A stretch of DNA of 62,679 bases from Planomonospora parontospora (GTDB lineage: Bacteria; Actinomycetota; Actinomycetes; Streptosporangiales; Streptosporangiaceae): NCBI GenBank assembly GCA_014647935.1, contig BMQD01000027.1:1-62679 (forward strand), read 5' to 3'. A program made the translations under genes and the position numbers. Below the pieces are notes generated by a model. It did no database searches and was not told where the DNA came from. It saw only the letters and a list, made by a program, of their open reading frames with translations. Positions within the stretch are counted from its first letter, which is position 1; each line of letters starts with the position of its first letter. This document shows, piece by piece, positions 1-12,485 of the stretch.

Positions 1-1
1 G

Positions 2-412
2 GTCAAGTACACGCCCGGCGGCGGCACGGTCACCGTCACCGCCGGCCACGACACCGGCACCAGCACCGGCACCGGCACCGGCCACGACACCGGCACCAGC
101 ACCGGCACCGGCACCGGCGCAGGGGAGGACGGGCAGGACGGGCAGGACGGGCAGGAGCGGGCCGCAGCGGTCGTGGTGACGGTGGCCGACACCGGCATCG
201 GCATCCCGGCCGAGCAGTACGACCAGCTGTTCACCCGGTTCTTCCGCGCCTCCACCGCGCGGGCGGCCGGGATCAAGGGCACCGGGCTGGGCCTGGCCAT
301 CACCAGGGCCATCGTCGAGGCGCACGCCGGCGCCATCACCGCGGCCCCGCGCGAGGGCGGCGGCACCGTCTTCACCGTCCGGCTGCCGGCAGACCCGCTG
401 GCCCCACAGTGA
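2..412 (+). CDS. Sensor histidine kinase, C-terminal ATPase part (5' truncated by window edge)
   Basis: Only the end of the HATPase_c domain is present; the start lies outside the window. The frame opens with VKYTPGGGTVTV, which fits the residues just after the N-box, then continues with the G1 box (VADTGIGIP), the F box (LFTRFFRA) and the G2 box (GTGLGLAI), ending as in two-component kinases. Between the N-box and G1 box sits an unusual Gly/Thr/Ser-rich insert: a 36-bp unit occurs twice in tandem (44-79 and 80-115), followed by three perfect 9-bp copies of GACGGGCAG (128-154). The insert stays in frame. A response regulator gene is probably upstream but is not visible. Confidence 0.9.
   Translation, partial: VKYTPGGGTVTVTAGHDTGTSTGTGTGHDTGTSTGTGTGAGEDGQDGQDGQERAAAVVVTVADTGIGIPAEQYDQLFTRFFRASTARAAGIKGTGLGLAITRAIVEAHAGAITAAPREGGGTVFTVRLPADPLAPQ
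44..154 (+). repeat. In-frame tandem repeats inside the kinase gene
   Basis: A 36-bp unit encoding GHDTGTSTGTGT is duplicated head to tail (44-79, 80-115), followed by three copies of the 9-mer GACGGGCAG (128-136, 137-145, 146-154). All lengths are multiples of three, so the kinase frame is kept. It lies between the N-box and G1 box of the ATPase domain. Confidence 0.9.
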
Positions 413-699
413 ACCAGGCCGACGCCGAGGCGATGGTGAAGCTGATCGATGCTGAGAGCGCCGTCGCCAGCTGGCCGGTGCTGCAGTGCTGGTACGGCGT
501 GCTGCAGTTCAGCCTCAACGGGTGGGCCTCCATCACCGACACCGAGAGCGACATCCGGCTCGCCTGCCGGCTCCTGCCGGCCCCGCGCTCGAACGCCCCG
601 CAGGACTGGGGCGGGGCCGCCGGCGCGGCGCGCCCGATTCTCGCGGCCGGGTCCGGATCCCGGTCACCGCCGCGGCGCCGCGGCGGCGACCGGAGTCCG

Positions 700-1680
700 T
701 CACAGCAGCGTCCCCCCGGTGACCTCGAAGCCGGCCAGGGCCTCGTCGATCCGGGAGAGGGTGTCGGCGTGCAGGGTGAACCCGGCCGCCGCGACGTTCT
801 CCTCGATGTGGGCGGGGGTGCGGCTGCCGGGGATCGCCACGACGTGCTCGTCCTGGTGGAGCAGCCAGGCCAGCGCGAGCTGGGCCGGAGTGACGCCCAG
901 GTCGACCGCCAGATCGCGGACCGGGGCGTACCGGTCGTTGTTGGCCGCGAGGTTCTCGGCGGAGAAGCGCGGCGCGTGGCGCCGGAAGTCGTCCTCGCCC
1001 AGGGCCCGCACGGAACCGGTGAGGAACCCGTTGCCCAGCGGGCTCCAGGCGACGATCCCGACGCCCAGCTCACGTGCGGCGGCGAGCAGTCCGGCGTCGA
1101 TCGGCCGCCACATCGACCACTCGCTCTGCACCGCCGCGATCGGGTGCACCGCGTGTGCCCTTCTGAGCTGCTCGGCGGTCACATTGGACAGCCCGAGGTG
1201 CCTGACCAGGCCGTCGCGGACCAGTTCGCCCATCGCTCCGGCCGTCTCCTCGATCGGCACGCCGGGGTCCGGATAGTGCGCGTAGTACAGGTCGATCGTG
1301 TCGATCCCCAGGTTCGCCAGGCTCCGTTCCGCGTAGCGGCGCACCAGCCGCGCCTCGCCGTTCACCCTCAGCTCGCCGAAGGAGTAGCCCACGGGGAAGG
1401 CCCGGGCGCTCTCGCCCTCCGGTACGGCCAGGCCGAACTTCGTCGCGACGACCACCTCCTCGCGCCGCCCCCTGAGGGCCCGGCCGACGAGCCGCTCGTT
1501 CTGCCCGTCCGCTCCGTAGGCGTCGCTGGTGTCCACGTGGGTCGCGCCCGCGTCGAGCGCCGCCCTGATCGCCTTGTCCGCGCGGTCGTCGTCGATGTCG
1601 CCGTAGACGCCCGGGGAGAGCACCATGGCGCCGAATCCGATCGCCGGGACCCGCAGGCCCCCGAGTTCGCGTGTCCTCAT
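700..1680 (-). CDS. Aldo/keto reductase
   Basis: A 326-residue NAD(P)H-dependent oxidoreductase of the TIM-barrel AKR family, normal length. The tetrad is recognisable: Asp and Tyr in VDTSDAYG (about residues 48-55), Lys in VVATKFG, and His in YYAHYPDP. The cofactor-binding C-terminal part includes AIPGSRTPAHIEEN. Members reduce carbonyl substrates in the cytosol; the substrate cannot be read from the sequence. It is divergent from a LysR-type gene with 62 bp between the starts, the usual arrangement of a target gene with its regulator. Confidence 0.92.
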   Translation of the reverse strand: MRTRELGGLRVPAIGFGAMVLSPGVYGDIDDDRADKAIRAALDAGATHVDTSDAYGADGQNERLVGRALRGRREEVVVATKFGLAVPEGESARAFPVGYSFGELRVNGEARLVRRYAERSLANLGIDTIDLYYAHYPDPGVPIEETAGAMGELVRDGLVRHLGLSNVTAEQLRRAHAVHPIAAVQSEWSMWRPIDAGLLAAARELGVGIVAWSPLGNGFLTGSVRALGEDDFRRHAPRFSAENLAANNDRYAPVRDLAVDLGVTPAQLALAWLLHQDEHVVAIPGSRTPAHIEENVAAAGFTLHADTLSRIDEALAGFEVTGGTLL

Positions 1681-1742
1681 GCCGACGATCCTGCGGCCCG
1701 CCGCGGCTTGCCGTCCAAGATCTCCTGCGATAACCAGAGGGC

Positions 1743-2252
1743 ATGGACGTGCACCTGCGCGAGCTGCGCTACTTCGTCGCCGTGGCCGAGGAACTCAACG
1801 TCACCCGCGCCTCGGGCCGGCTGTTCGTGTCGCATCCCGCGCTGTCCAAGCAGCTCAGGACGCTGGAACGGCAGCTCGGCTTCCCGCTCTTCGACCGGGT
1901 GCACGGCGGGATGGCGCTCACCCGGCAGGGCCGGGCCCTGCTGCCCTTCGCCCGCGAGCTGCTCGGGCGGTGGAACGCGGGGGTCGAGGCCGCGCGGGCG
2001 GCCGCGCCCAGCGGCACCCTGGTCGTCGGCATGCAGACCGCCGTGGGCCGGGGGATCCAGCAGGAGACCCTGCGGGGGTTCCGGGCGGCCATGCCGGGCT
2101 GGGAGCTCTCCCTGCGGCTGGTCAACTGGACCGATCCGAGCGCGGGGCTGGCCGACGGCGGCTCCGACGTGGCCTTCGTCCGGCCGGCCGTCGCCTGGCG
2201 CCGGGGCGACCACCGTCCGCAGGTCCGCGCCTTCCTCGGCGCGCTGCCATGA
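1743..2252 (+). pseudogene. LysR-family regulator with internal deletion of the effector domain
   Basis: The N-terminal winged helix-turn-helix is complete (LRELRYFVAVAEELNVTRAS, HPALSKQLRTLE), and the first strands of the effector domain follow, up to SDVAFVRPAV near residue 147. The chain then ends with WRRGDHRPQVRAFLGALP. Full LysR proteins are about 290-300 residues; this is 169. The last 18 residues resemble the usual LysR C-terminus (W-R-x-G-D-x-R-P-x-V-R-x-F), so the simplest reading is an in-frame loss of about 110-120 central codons rather than a simple truncation. It may still bind DNA at the divergent aldo/keto reductase promoter but should have lost most of the ligand pocket. Confidence 0.75.
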
Positions 2253-2343
2253 CCGGCGGCCATGTACGCCGCCCGTGGCCCACCGCGCACCGGTGGGCCG
2301 CTTCACCGAAGAGGCCGACGCGGGTGACGCCGGGCGGGACTTG

Positions 2344-2374
2344 TTGACCTCAAGTCAAGTCGAGCTTCTAGGGT
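2344..2374 (+). promoter_or_regulatory. Promoter with 19-bp spacer, MerR-type
   Basis: TTGACC (2344-2349) and TAGGGT (2369-2374) are separated by exactly 19 bp. The spacer carries an imperfect dyad (CTCAAG...CGAG). Over-long spacers with a central dyad are typical of promoters activated by MerR/SoxR-family regulators. The downstream gene starts at 2400. No MerR gene is in the window. Confidence 0.6.
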
Positions 2375-2399
2375 CGTCGGCGACGGAAGGAGTTCGACC

Positions 2400-3230
2400 A
2401 TGACGACACTGGTGACGGGCGCCACCGGGAACACCGGCCGGCACGTGGTGGCGGAGCTGATCCGCCGGGGAGAGCGCGTCCGGGCGCTGACGCGTGATCC
2501 GGCCGCGGCCGCGGGCCGGTTCCCGGCCGGCGTCGAGGTGGTTCCCGGCACGCACACCGCGCCGGAGGAACTGGGCGCCGCCCTCGACGGCGTCGGCCGG
2601 TTGCACGTCACGGTGACGGCGGGGCTCGCCGAGGCCGGGCCCGAGCTGGTGCGGCGGGCGGTGGACGCGGGGGTGCGGCGCATCACCGTGGTGTGGGGAG
2701 GTTTCGTGGGGCCGGTCGAGCAGGCCGTGGCCGACTCGGGTGTGGAGTGGACGCGCCTGGAACCGCAGGAGTTCATGTCCAACACGCTGACCTGGACCGA
2801 ATCGATCCGCACGGAGGGGGTCGTGCGCGAGCCGTACGACCATCCCAGCGCGCTCGTCCACGAGGCCGACATAGGGGCGGTGGCGGCGGTCGCGCTGCTC
2901 GACGGCGGCCACGCGGGGCGGGCCTACAACCTCACCGGGCCCGAATCCCTGACCCCCCGGGAAAGGATCGCGATCCTTTCCCGGGCGATCGGCCGGGACA
3001 TCGCCTTCGTGCCGATCACGCACGAGCAGGCCGTCGACAGGCTGACGGCCACCGGTGTGTCCCGGGCGGACGCCGAATACGTCATCGGCTGGTACGCCGC
3101 CGCCGGTGCCGACTCCAGGACCGTCGTCGACACCGTCGAACGGGTGACCGGCCGCCCGGCGCGCACGTTCGCGCAGTGGGCGGCCGAGCACGCGGAGCGC
3201 TTCCGGGCGCCCCGGGTCACGGCGGGCTGA
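2400..3230 (+). CDS. NAD(P)-binding NmrA/SDR-a5-like oxidoreductase
   Basis: A 276-residue Rossmann protein. It begins TTLVTGATGNTGRHVVAEL, the extended-SDR glycine motif GxxGxxG used for NAD(P), and continues in the NmrA-like pattern (LTRDPAAA, later EADIGAVAAVALLDGG and YNLTGPESLT). The catalytic Tyr-Lys pair of classical SDRs is not evident, as is usual in this group. Homologues act as quinone reductases or redox-sensing proteins; the role here is unknown. A ribosome binding site (GGAAGGAG) lies 8 bp before the ATG, behind a MerR-type promoter. Confidence 0.88.
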   Translation: MTTLVTGATGNTGRHVVAELIRRGERVRALTRDPAAAAGRFPAGVEVVPGTHTAPEELGAALDGVGRLHVTVTAGLAEAGPELVRRAVDAGVRRITVVWGGFVGPVEQAVADSGVEWTRLEPQEFMSNTLTWTESIRTEGVVREPYDHPSALVHEADIGAVAAVALLDGGHAGRAYNLTGPESLTPRERIAILSRAIGRDIAFVPITHEQAVDRLTATGVSRADAEYVIGWYAAAGADSRTVVDTVERVTGRPARTFAQWAAEHAERFRAPRVTAG

Positions 3231-4730
3231 GCCGGTGGCTCCGGCTGGAGGATTCGCCGGGCAGGTTCTAGAATCACGGGCGTGACATGGCGACATTAAC
3301 CCACCGCTAGAGGTCGACGCGGGGCGCGCTGCCGCGGACCTCCGGGAGCACCGGCTTCCGGACGTCCGAATCGCCCCCAGGGAAAGACCTCATGATCATT
3401 TCTTCTTCCCGTGCGCCCGGAACGCGCGCGGGCCGCTTGGCAGCCGCGGTCTACGTCTACACGTTCCTCGACGACTTCATCCTGCTGTACCCGGTGTACG
3501 CCCTGCTGTTCGCCGACACCGGGCTGTCCGTCGCCGAGATCTCCTCGCTGTTCGTCATCTGGTCGGTGACCGGCATCGTGCTGGAGGTCCCCTCCGGCGT
3601 GTGGGCCGACGCGGTCTCGCGCCGGCTGCTGCTGGTCCTGGCCCCGCTCCCGGCGGCCGCCGGTTACGCCCTCTGGGTCGCCGCCCCCTCCTACTGGGCG
3701 TTCGCCCTCGGCTTCGTGCTGTGGGGGATCCGGGGGGCGATGGCCTCGGGAGCCTTCGAGGCGCTCGTGTACGAGGAGCTCGACCGCCTCGGCGAGGCCG
3801 GCCGGTACGCCCGGGTCGTCGGCCGCGCCGAGGTGGCCGGCATGTGCGGGGTCGCCGCGGCCACCGCGGCCGCGGGCCCGGTGCTCGCCGTCGGCGGCCA
3901 CGGGGCGCTGGGTGCGGCGAGCGTGCTCGCCTGCCTGCTCTGCGCGGCCGCGGGGCTGGCGTTCCCCGAGCACCGCGCGCGGTGTTCCCCGGTCCGGGCC
4001 GGGGATCCGAACGTCCAGGGCGCTCCGGGCGTCCAGGGCGCTCCGGCAGGCCGGACCGATCCGGCCTGTCCGGGTGATTCGGTCGATTCGCCGGAACCGA
4101 CCGGTCCGACCGGTCCGGATGAGGAGGACGGCCCGGATGAGGACGGCCCGGACGGCCTCCGCCGGTACGCCGCGGTCCTGCGCGCGGGCCTGGCCGAGGT
4201 GCGGGGCGACCGCTCCGTACGGCGGGCGCTGCTGCTCGTCCCCGCGACGGCGGCCGTCTGGGGCGCGCTGGAGGAGTACGTCGCCCTGCTCGCGCAGGAG
4301 ACCGGCGTCCCCGAGCCCGCCGTACCGCTCTGGGTGCTGCTGGTCTGGTCGGGCGTGACGGCCGGCGCCCTGCTCGCCGGGGCCGGGCAACGGCTGGGCG
4401 CCCGGGGGTTCGCGGCGCTGCTCGGGTTCGGCGCGCTCGCCCTGGCCGGCGGCGCGCTGAGCGGGCGCCCCGGAGGGCTCGCCGCGGTCGCCGTGGCCTT
4501 CTGCGTCTTCCAGCTGGCGAGCGTGACGGCCGACGCGCGGCTGCAGGACGGGATCACCGGACCGAGCCGCGCGACGGTGACCTCCCTGGCGAGCCTGGGC
4601 ACGGGACTGGCGACGGTCCTCGTCTACGGGCTCTACGCCGCCGCCTCCGCGTTCGCCGGGCACGGCGTCGTCTTCGCGCTGTTCGCCGTGCCGTACGGGC
4701 TCCTCGCGCTCGTGCCGGTACGGGGCGCGC

Positions 4731-8834
<4,104 letters not shown>

Positions 8835-8896
8835 CGTCTCCCCTTCCTCCCGCCGGACCGGGAAGGCCCCGCCCGGAACTCGGTCATGGGCGCCGA

Positions 8897-8954
8897 CCGG
8901 TACGGGGTCGTGTCCGTGGCCCGGTACGGGGTCGTGCGCGCGGCCCGGTACGCG
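8897..8954. repeat. 24-bp direct repeats in the spacer upstream of the ligase
   Basis: CCGGTACGGGGTCGTG recurs with a 24-bp period, the third copy degenerate (CCGGTACGCGC). It lies in the 298-bp divergent spacer 8835-9132, which holds no gene. Function unknown. Confidence 0.6.
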
Positions 8955-9000
8955 CTTCCGGCCGCCCATTGTGACCGCCGGCGGCGGTGCGGGACGAGGA

Positions 9001-9017
9001 GTCCCGGTCACCGGGAC
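9001..9017. repeat. 17-bp palindrome, copy 1
   Basis: GTCCCGGTCACCGGGAC, perfect 8-bp arms around a central base. This is the best copy of a motif found five times in steroid-block spacers (also 9055, 9941, 30646 and 30686). It lies in the divergent spacer between the ligase and an SDR gene. Confidence 0.8.
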
Positions 9018-9054
9018 CGCCGCGCGGCGCCGTCCGCCGTGCGCCGGGAGGGGG

Positions 9055-9071
9055 CTCCCGGTGAGCGGGAC
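9055..9071. repeat. 17-bp palindrome, copy 2
   Basis: CTCCCGGTGAGCGGGAC, a variant of the copy at 9001, with three differences. Same spacer, same orientation, 54 bp downstream. Confidence 0.65.
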
Positions 9072-9132
9072 CTCCCACCACCGGGGGAGTGCCGCCGCCC
9101 CACCATTGCGGGTCGGCGGCGGCTGCAGCGAG

Positions 9133-9906
9133 ATGGGAGACCGGGTGGGAAGCCTCGACGGGAAGACCGCGATCGTGACCGGAGCCGGGCAGGGGGTGGG
9201 GCGGGGCATCGCGCTCGCCCTCGCCTCGGAGGGCGCGTCCGTCGCGGTGCTCGGCCGGACCCCGGCCAAGCTGGAGAAGACCTGCGGGCTGATCCGCGAA
9301 CGCGGGGCGGAGGCGGAGCCGTTCCCGTGCGACGTGAGCGACACCGATGCCGTCCCGGACGTCGTGGCGCGGGTGGCGGCGCGGTTCGGCGGGATCGACA
9401 TCCTGGTCAACAACGCCTACTCGGGTGCGTTCGGCCCGCTGCTCGCGATGGGCGACGACGACTTCCAGCGGGGCTTCCGCAGCGGTCCCTTCGCCGCCTT
9501 CGCCTTCATGCGGGCCTGCCACCCGCACCTGAAACGGCGGGGCGGCGGCAGCATCGTCAACCTGGTCAGCTCGGCCATGGTCCGCTGGGACCCGAGCACC
9601 TACGGCGCCTACGCCGCCGCCAAGCAGGCCATCCGGTCGCTGACCCGGACGGCCGCGGCGGAGTGGGGCGCCGACGGCATCCGCGCCAACTCCATCGCCC
9701 CGCACGCGCTCTCCCCGGGACTGCGGTGGTGGATGGAGGCCAACCCCGCGGAGGCGGAGGAGTTCCGCAGGACGATCCCGCTCGGCTACGTCGGGGACTG
9801 CGAGGAGGACATCGGGCGGGCGGTGGTGGCGCTCGTCGGCCCCGGCATGCGCTACCTCACCGGCGCCACCGTCCCGCTCGACGGTGGGCAGGCCAACTTC
9901 GGCTGA
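9133..9906 (+). CDS. Short-chain dehydrogenase/reductase
   Basis: A classical SDR of about 257 residues: GAGQGVG cofactor motif, Asp in the CDVSD segment, NNAYSG in place of NNAG, Ser in LVSSAM, and YAAAKQA with catalytic Tyr and Lys; it ends in [11 protein letters not shown]. Probable NAD(P)-dependent hydroxyacyl-CoA or hydroxysteroid dehydrogenase, by neighbourhood. The start is uncertain: ATG 9133 or GTG 9145; the GTG has a closer GGGAGA and begins at the usual SDR N-terminus ([12 protein letters not shown]). Confidence 0.85.
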   Translation: MGDRVGSLDGKTAIVTGAGQGVGRGIALALASEGASVAVLGRTPAKLEKTCGLIRERGAEAEPFPCDVSDTDAVPDVVARVAARFGGIDILVNNAYSGAFGPLLAMGDDDFQRGFRSGPFAAFAFMRACHPHLKRRGGGSIVNLVSSAMVRWDPSTYGAYAAAKQAIRSLTRTAAAEWGADGIRANSIAPHALSPGLRWWMEANPAEAEEFRRTIPLGYVGDCEEDIGRAVVALVGPGMRYLTGATVPLDGGQANFG

Positions 9907-9940
9907 CGACCGTCTCCGGCGGATCCCTGTACCGGCGGCG

Positions 9941-9957
9941 CTCCCGGTCAGCGGGAC
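9941..9957. repeat. 17-bp palindrome, copy 3
   Basis: CTCCCGGTCAGCGGGAC in the 126-bp spacer between the SDR (ends 9906) and the flavin reductase (starts 10033). Two differences from the perfect copy at 9001. Confidence 0.65.
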
Positions 9958-10032
9958 CGGTCCGGGAGCCGGGCGGTCCTGCCGGTTAACGTCGACGGCG
10001 CCGCCCGACCGGGTGCGCGGACGGAGGACCCC

Positions 10033-11280
10033 TTGACCGGCACAGCACCCCCCGGCGGTGACGTCCCGGACGTGCTCGCCCCGGCGAGGCTCGGGCCGGT
10101 GGCCCTGCGCAACCGCGTCATCAAGGCGGCCACCTACGAAGGGCTCACCAGGAAGGGCCTGGTCACCGACGAGCTCATCGCGTTCCACGTCCGGCACGCG
10201 GCCGGCGGCGTCGGGATGACCACGGTCGCCTACTGCGCGGTCGCTCCCGAGGGCCGGACGGACCGGCGGCAGATCGTGTGGCGCCCCGAGGCGCTGCCCG
10301 GCCTGCGCAGGCTGACCGAGGCCGTGCACGCCGAGGGGGCGGCGGTATCCGCGCAGATCGGCCACGCCGGACCGGTCGCCGACCCCCGCTCCAACCGCGC
10401 GCCCGCCCTCGCGCCGAGCAGGCGCTTCCACGCCGCCACCGCGACCTTCACCAGGGCGGCGACCCGCGACGACCTCACCCGGATCGTGCGCGCCCACGCC
10501 GGTGCGGCGGCGATGGCCGCCGAGGCGGGATTCGACGCCGTCGAGATCCACCTCGGGCACAACTACCTGGCCAGTTCCTTCCTGAGCCCGCGGCTCAACC
10601 GCCGCACCGACTCCTACGGCGGCGACCTGGCGGGCCGGGCCCGCCTCTGCCTGGAGACCGCCCGCGCGGTCCGCGACGCGACCGGCGGCCGGATGGCGGT
10701 CCTGGCGAAGCTGAACATGGACGACGGGGTGCGCGGCGGCCTCCGGATCGACGAGGCGGCCGAGGTCGCCCGCCTGCTGGAGCGGGACGGCTCCCTGGAC
10801 GCCCTCGAACTCACCGCCGGCAGCTCGCTGCTCAACCCCATGTACGTGTTCCGGGGCGAGGCGCCGCTGAAGGAGTTCGCCGCGGCCATGCGCCCGCCGC
10901 TGCGGCTCGGCGTCCGGCTGTTCGGCGGGCTGCTCCTGCGCGACTACCCCTACCGGGACGCCTACCTGCTCGAGGACGCGCGGCGGATCCGCGCGGCGGT
11001 GGACCTGCCGCTGGTCCTGGTCGGCGGGATCACGAACCGGCGGACCATGGACCGGGCGATGCGGGAGGGGTTCCAGTTCGTCGCCATGGCCCGGGCGCTG
11101 CTGCGCGAACCGGACCTGGTCGAGCGGATCCGGGCCGACGCGGGAACCGAATCCTCGTGCGTGCACTGCAACAAGTGCATGGCGGCGATCTACGGCGGCA
11201 CCCGCTGCGTGCTCGACGATCCACCGGCCCCGCGCGGCCCCGCCGCGGGCGGCGCGGGCACGCGGGCCACCGCCCCCTGA
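10033..11280 (+). CDS. NADH:flavin oxidoreductase, Old Yellow Enzyme family, with C-terminal Cys cluster
   Basis: A 415-residue FMN-dependent TIM-barrel oxidoreductase. It begins APARLGPVALRNRVIKA, has the active-site region VEIHLGHNYLASSFLSPRLN (about 175-195) and the FMN-phosphate region LVGGITNRRTMDRAM. The end carries CVHCNKCM plus a later Cys, the iron-sulfur-type cluster of 2,4-dienoyl-CoA reductases, yet the FAD/NADPH domains of those 670-residue enzymes are absent. It may reduce an enoyl- or dienoyl-CoA or a steroid ring double bond; this is inference. TTG start with GGAGG 5 bp upstream. Followed by chsE2 after 38 bp, so probably co-transcribed. Confidence 0.85.
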   Translation: MTGTAPPGGDVPDVLAPARLGPVALRNRVIKAATYEGLTRKGLVTDELIAFHVRHAAGGVGMTTVAYCAVAPEGRTDRRQIVWRPEALPGLRRLTEAVHAEGAAVSAQIGHAGPVADPRSNRAPALAPSRRFHAATATFTRAATRDDLTRIVRAHAGAAAMAAEAGFDAVEIHLGHNYLASSFLSPRLNRRTDSYGGDLAGRARLCLETARAVRDATGGRMAVLAKLNMDDGVRGGLRIDEAAEVARLLERDGSLDALELTAGSSLLNPMYVFRGEAPLKEFAAAMRPPLRLGVRLFGGLLLRDYPYRDAYLLEDARRIRAAVDLPLVLVGGITNRRTMDRAMREGFQFVAMARALLREPDLVERIRADAGTESSCVHCNKCMAAIYGGTRCVLDDPPAPRGPAAGGAGTRATAP

Positions 11281-11318
11281 AAACGGCGGCGGGCGACTTC
11301 TCGGGAAGGAGAGCGGAC

Positions 11319-12485
11319 ATGGACCTGCGGGAGACCGCCGCGCAACGGCGGCTCCGCACGGAGCTGCGGAGCTACTTCGCGGACCTGCTGCCGGAGGACG
11401 AGCGCCGCCGCGCGGGCGAGGAGGGCGTGGGCGGGGACCGCTTCCGCGAGGTGGTCCGCCGGCTCGGCGCCGACGGCTGGCTCGGCCTCGGCTGGCCGGT
11501 CGAGTACGGCGGGCAGGGCCGGTCGGCCGAGGACCAGTACGTCTTCTTCGACGAGGTCCAGCGGGCCGGGATCCCGTTCCCGTTCGTCACCGTCAACACG
11601 GTCGGCCCCACGCTGATGCGCCACGGCTCCGAGGAGCAGCGCCGGCGCTTCCTGCCCGGCATCCTCTCCGGCGACGTCGTCTTCGCCATCGGCTACACCG
11701 AGCCCGGCGCCGGAACCGACCTGGCGTCGCTGACGACCCGCGCGGTCCGCGACGGCGACGAGTTCGTCGTCGACGGGGCCAAGGTCTTCACCAGCGGCGC
11801 GAACACCGCCGACCACATCTGGCTGGCCTGCCGTACCGACCCCGGCGCCCCGAAGCACCGGGGCATCTCGATCCTGATCGTTCCCACCAGCGCTCCCGGC
11901 TTCTCCTGGAGCCCCATCCGGACGGTCGGCGGGATGACCGTGACCGCCACCTACTACAGCGGCGTGCGGGTGCCCGCGAGCGCGGTCGTCGGCGAGGTCG
12001 ACGGCGGCTGGGGCCTGATCACCACCCAGCTCAACCACGAGCGGATCGGTCTGGCGGCGCTCGGCGGGCGGATGATCCGGCTCTGGGAGGACGTCCTCGC
12101 CTGGGCGGGGGAGAACGGTGCGCTCGACCTGCCCTGGGTACGGCGCGACCTCGCCCGCGCCCACGCCCGGCTGGAGGCGATGCGCCTGCTGAACTGGAAG
12201 ATGGCCGGAGCGGTCGAGCGGGGCGTGCTCTCCGGCGCGGACGCGGGCGCGGCCAAGGTCTACGGCACCGAGACCCACATCGACGTGCAGCGGACGCTGA
12301 CCGGGATCCTCGGCGCGGCCGGCCGGATCCGCCCGGAGTCGCCCGGCGCGGTGCTCGCCGGGCAGATCGAGCAGCTGTCCAGGCAGGGCATCGTCAACAC
12401 CTTCGGCGGCGGTGTCAACGAGGTCCTCAGGGACATGGTCGCGACCCAGGGGCTGGGCCTGCCCCGGCGGGGACGCGCCGCATGA
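11319..12485 (+). CDS. chsE2: Acyl-CoA dehydrogenase ChsE2-like (FadE29 type)
   Basis: A 388-residue flavin acyl-CoA dehydrogenase resembling mycobacterial FadE29/ChsE2: N-terminal RRLRTELRSYFADLL, GLGWPVEYGG, FAIGYTEPGAGTDLASL, GAKVFTSGANTADHIWLACR, HRGISILIVPT and the C-terminal FGGGVNEVLRDMVA. In mycobacteria ChsE1 and ChsE2 form a heterotetramer that desaturates the three-carbon side chain of 3-oxo-4-pregnene-20-carboxyl-CoA. Good ribosome binding site (GGAAGGA). Its stop overlaps the chsH2 start (ATGA), so the two are translationally coupled. Part of the five-gene operon 11319-16726. Confidence 0.9.
   Translation: MDLRETAAQRRLRTELRSYFADLLPEDERRRAGEEGVGGDRFREVVRRLGADGWLGLGWPVEYGGQGRSAEDQYVFFDEVQRAGIPFPFVTVNTVGPTLMRHGSEEQRRRFLPGILSGDVVFAIGYTEPGAGTDLASLTTRAVRDGDEFVVDGAKVFTSGANTADHIWLACRTDPGAPKHRGISILIVPTSAPGFSWSPIRTVGGMTVTATYYSGVRVPASAVVGEVDGGWGLITTQLNHERIGLAALGGRMIRLWEDVLAWAGENGALDLPWVRRDLARAHARLEAMRLLNWKMAGAVERGVLSGADAGAAKVYGTETHIDVQRTLTGILGAAGRIRPESPGAVLAGQIEQLSRQGIVNTFGGGVNEVLRDMVATQGLGLPRRGRAA

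Noticed and set aside
409-2403. A 664-codon rightward open frame beginning at a GTG that overlaps the kinase stop
   Set aside because: It runs antisense to the aldo/keto reductase and out of frame with the LysR gene, both of which have clear motifs. Its first 60 codons (413-600) look somewhat protein-like, but no family was recognised, so no gene is claimed there.
8884-11166. A 760-codon leftward open frame opposite the SDR and flavin reductase
   Set aside because: Composition is dominated by Arg, Gly, Pro and Ala without any motif; the opposite strand encodes complete SDR and OYE proteins.
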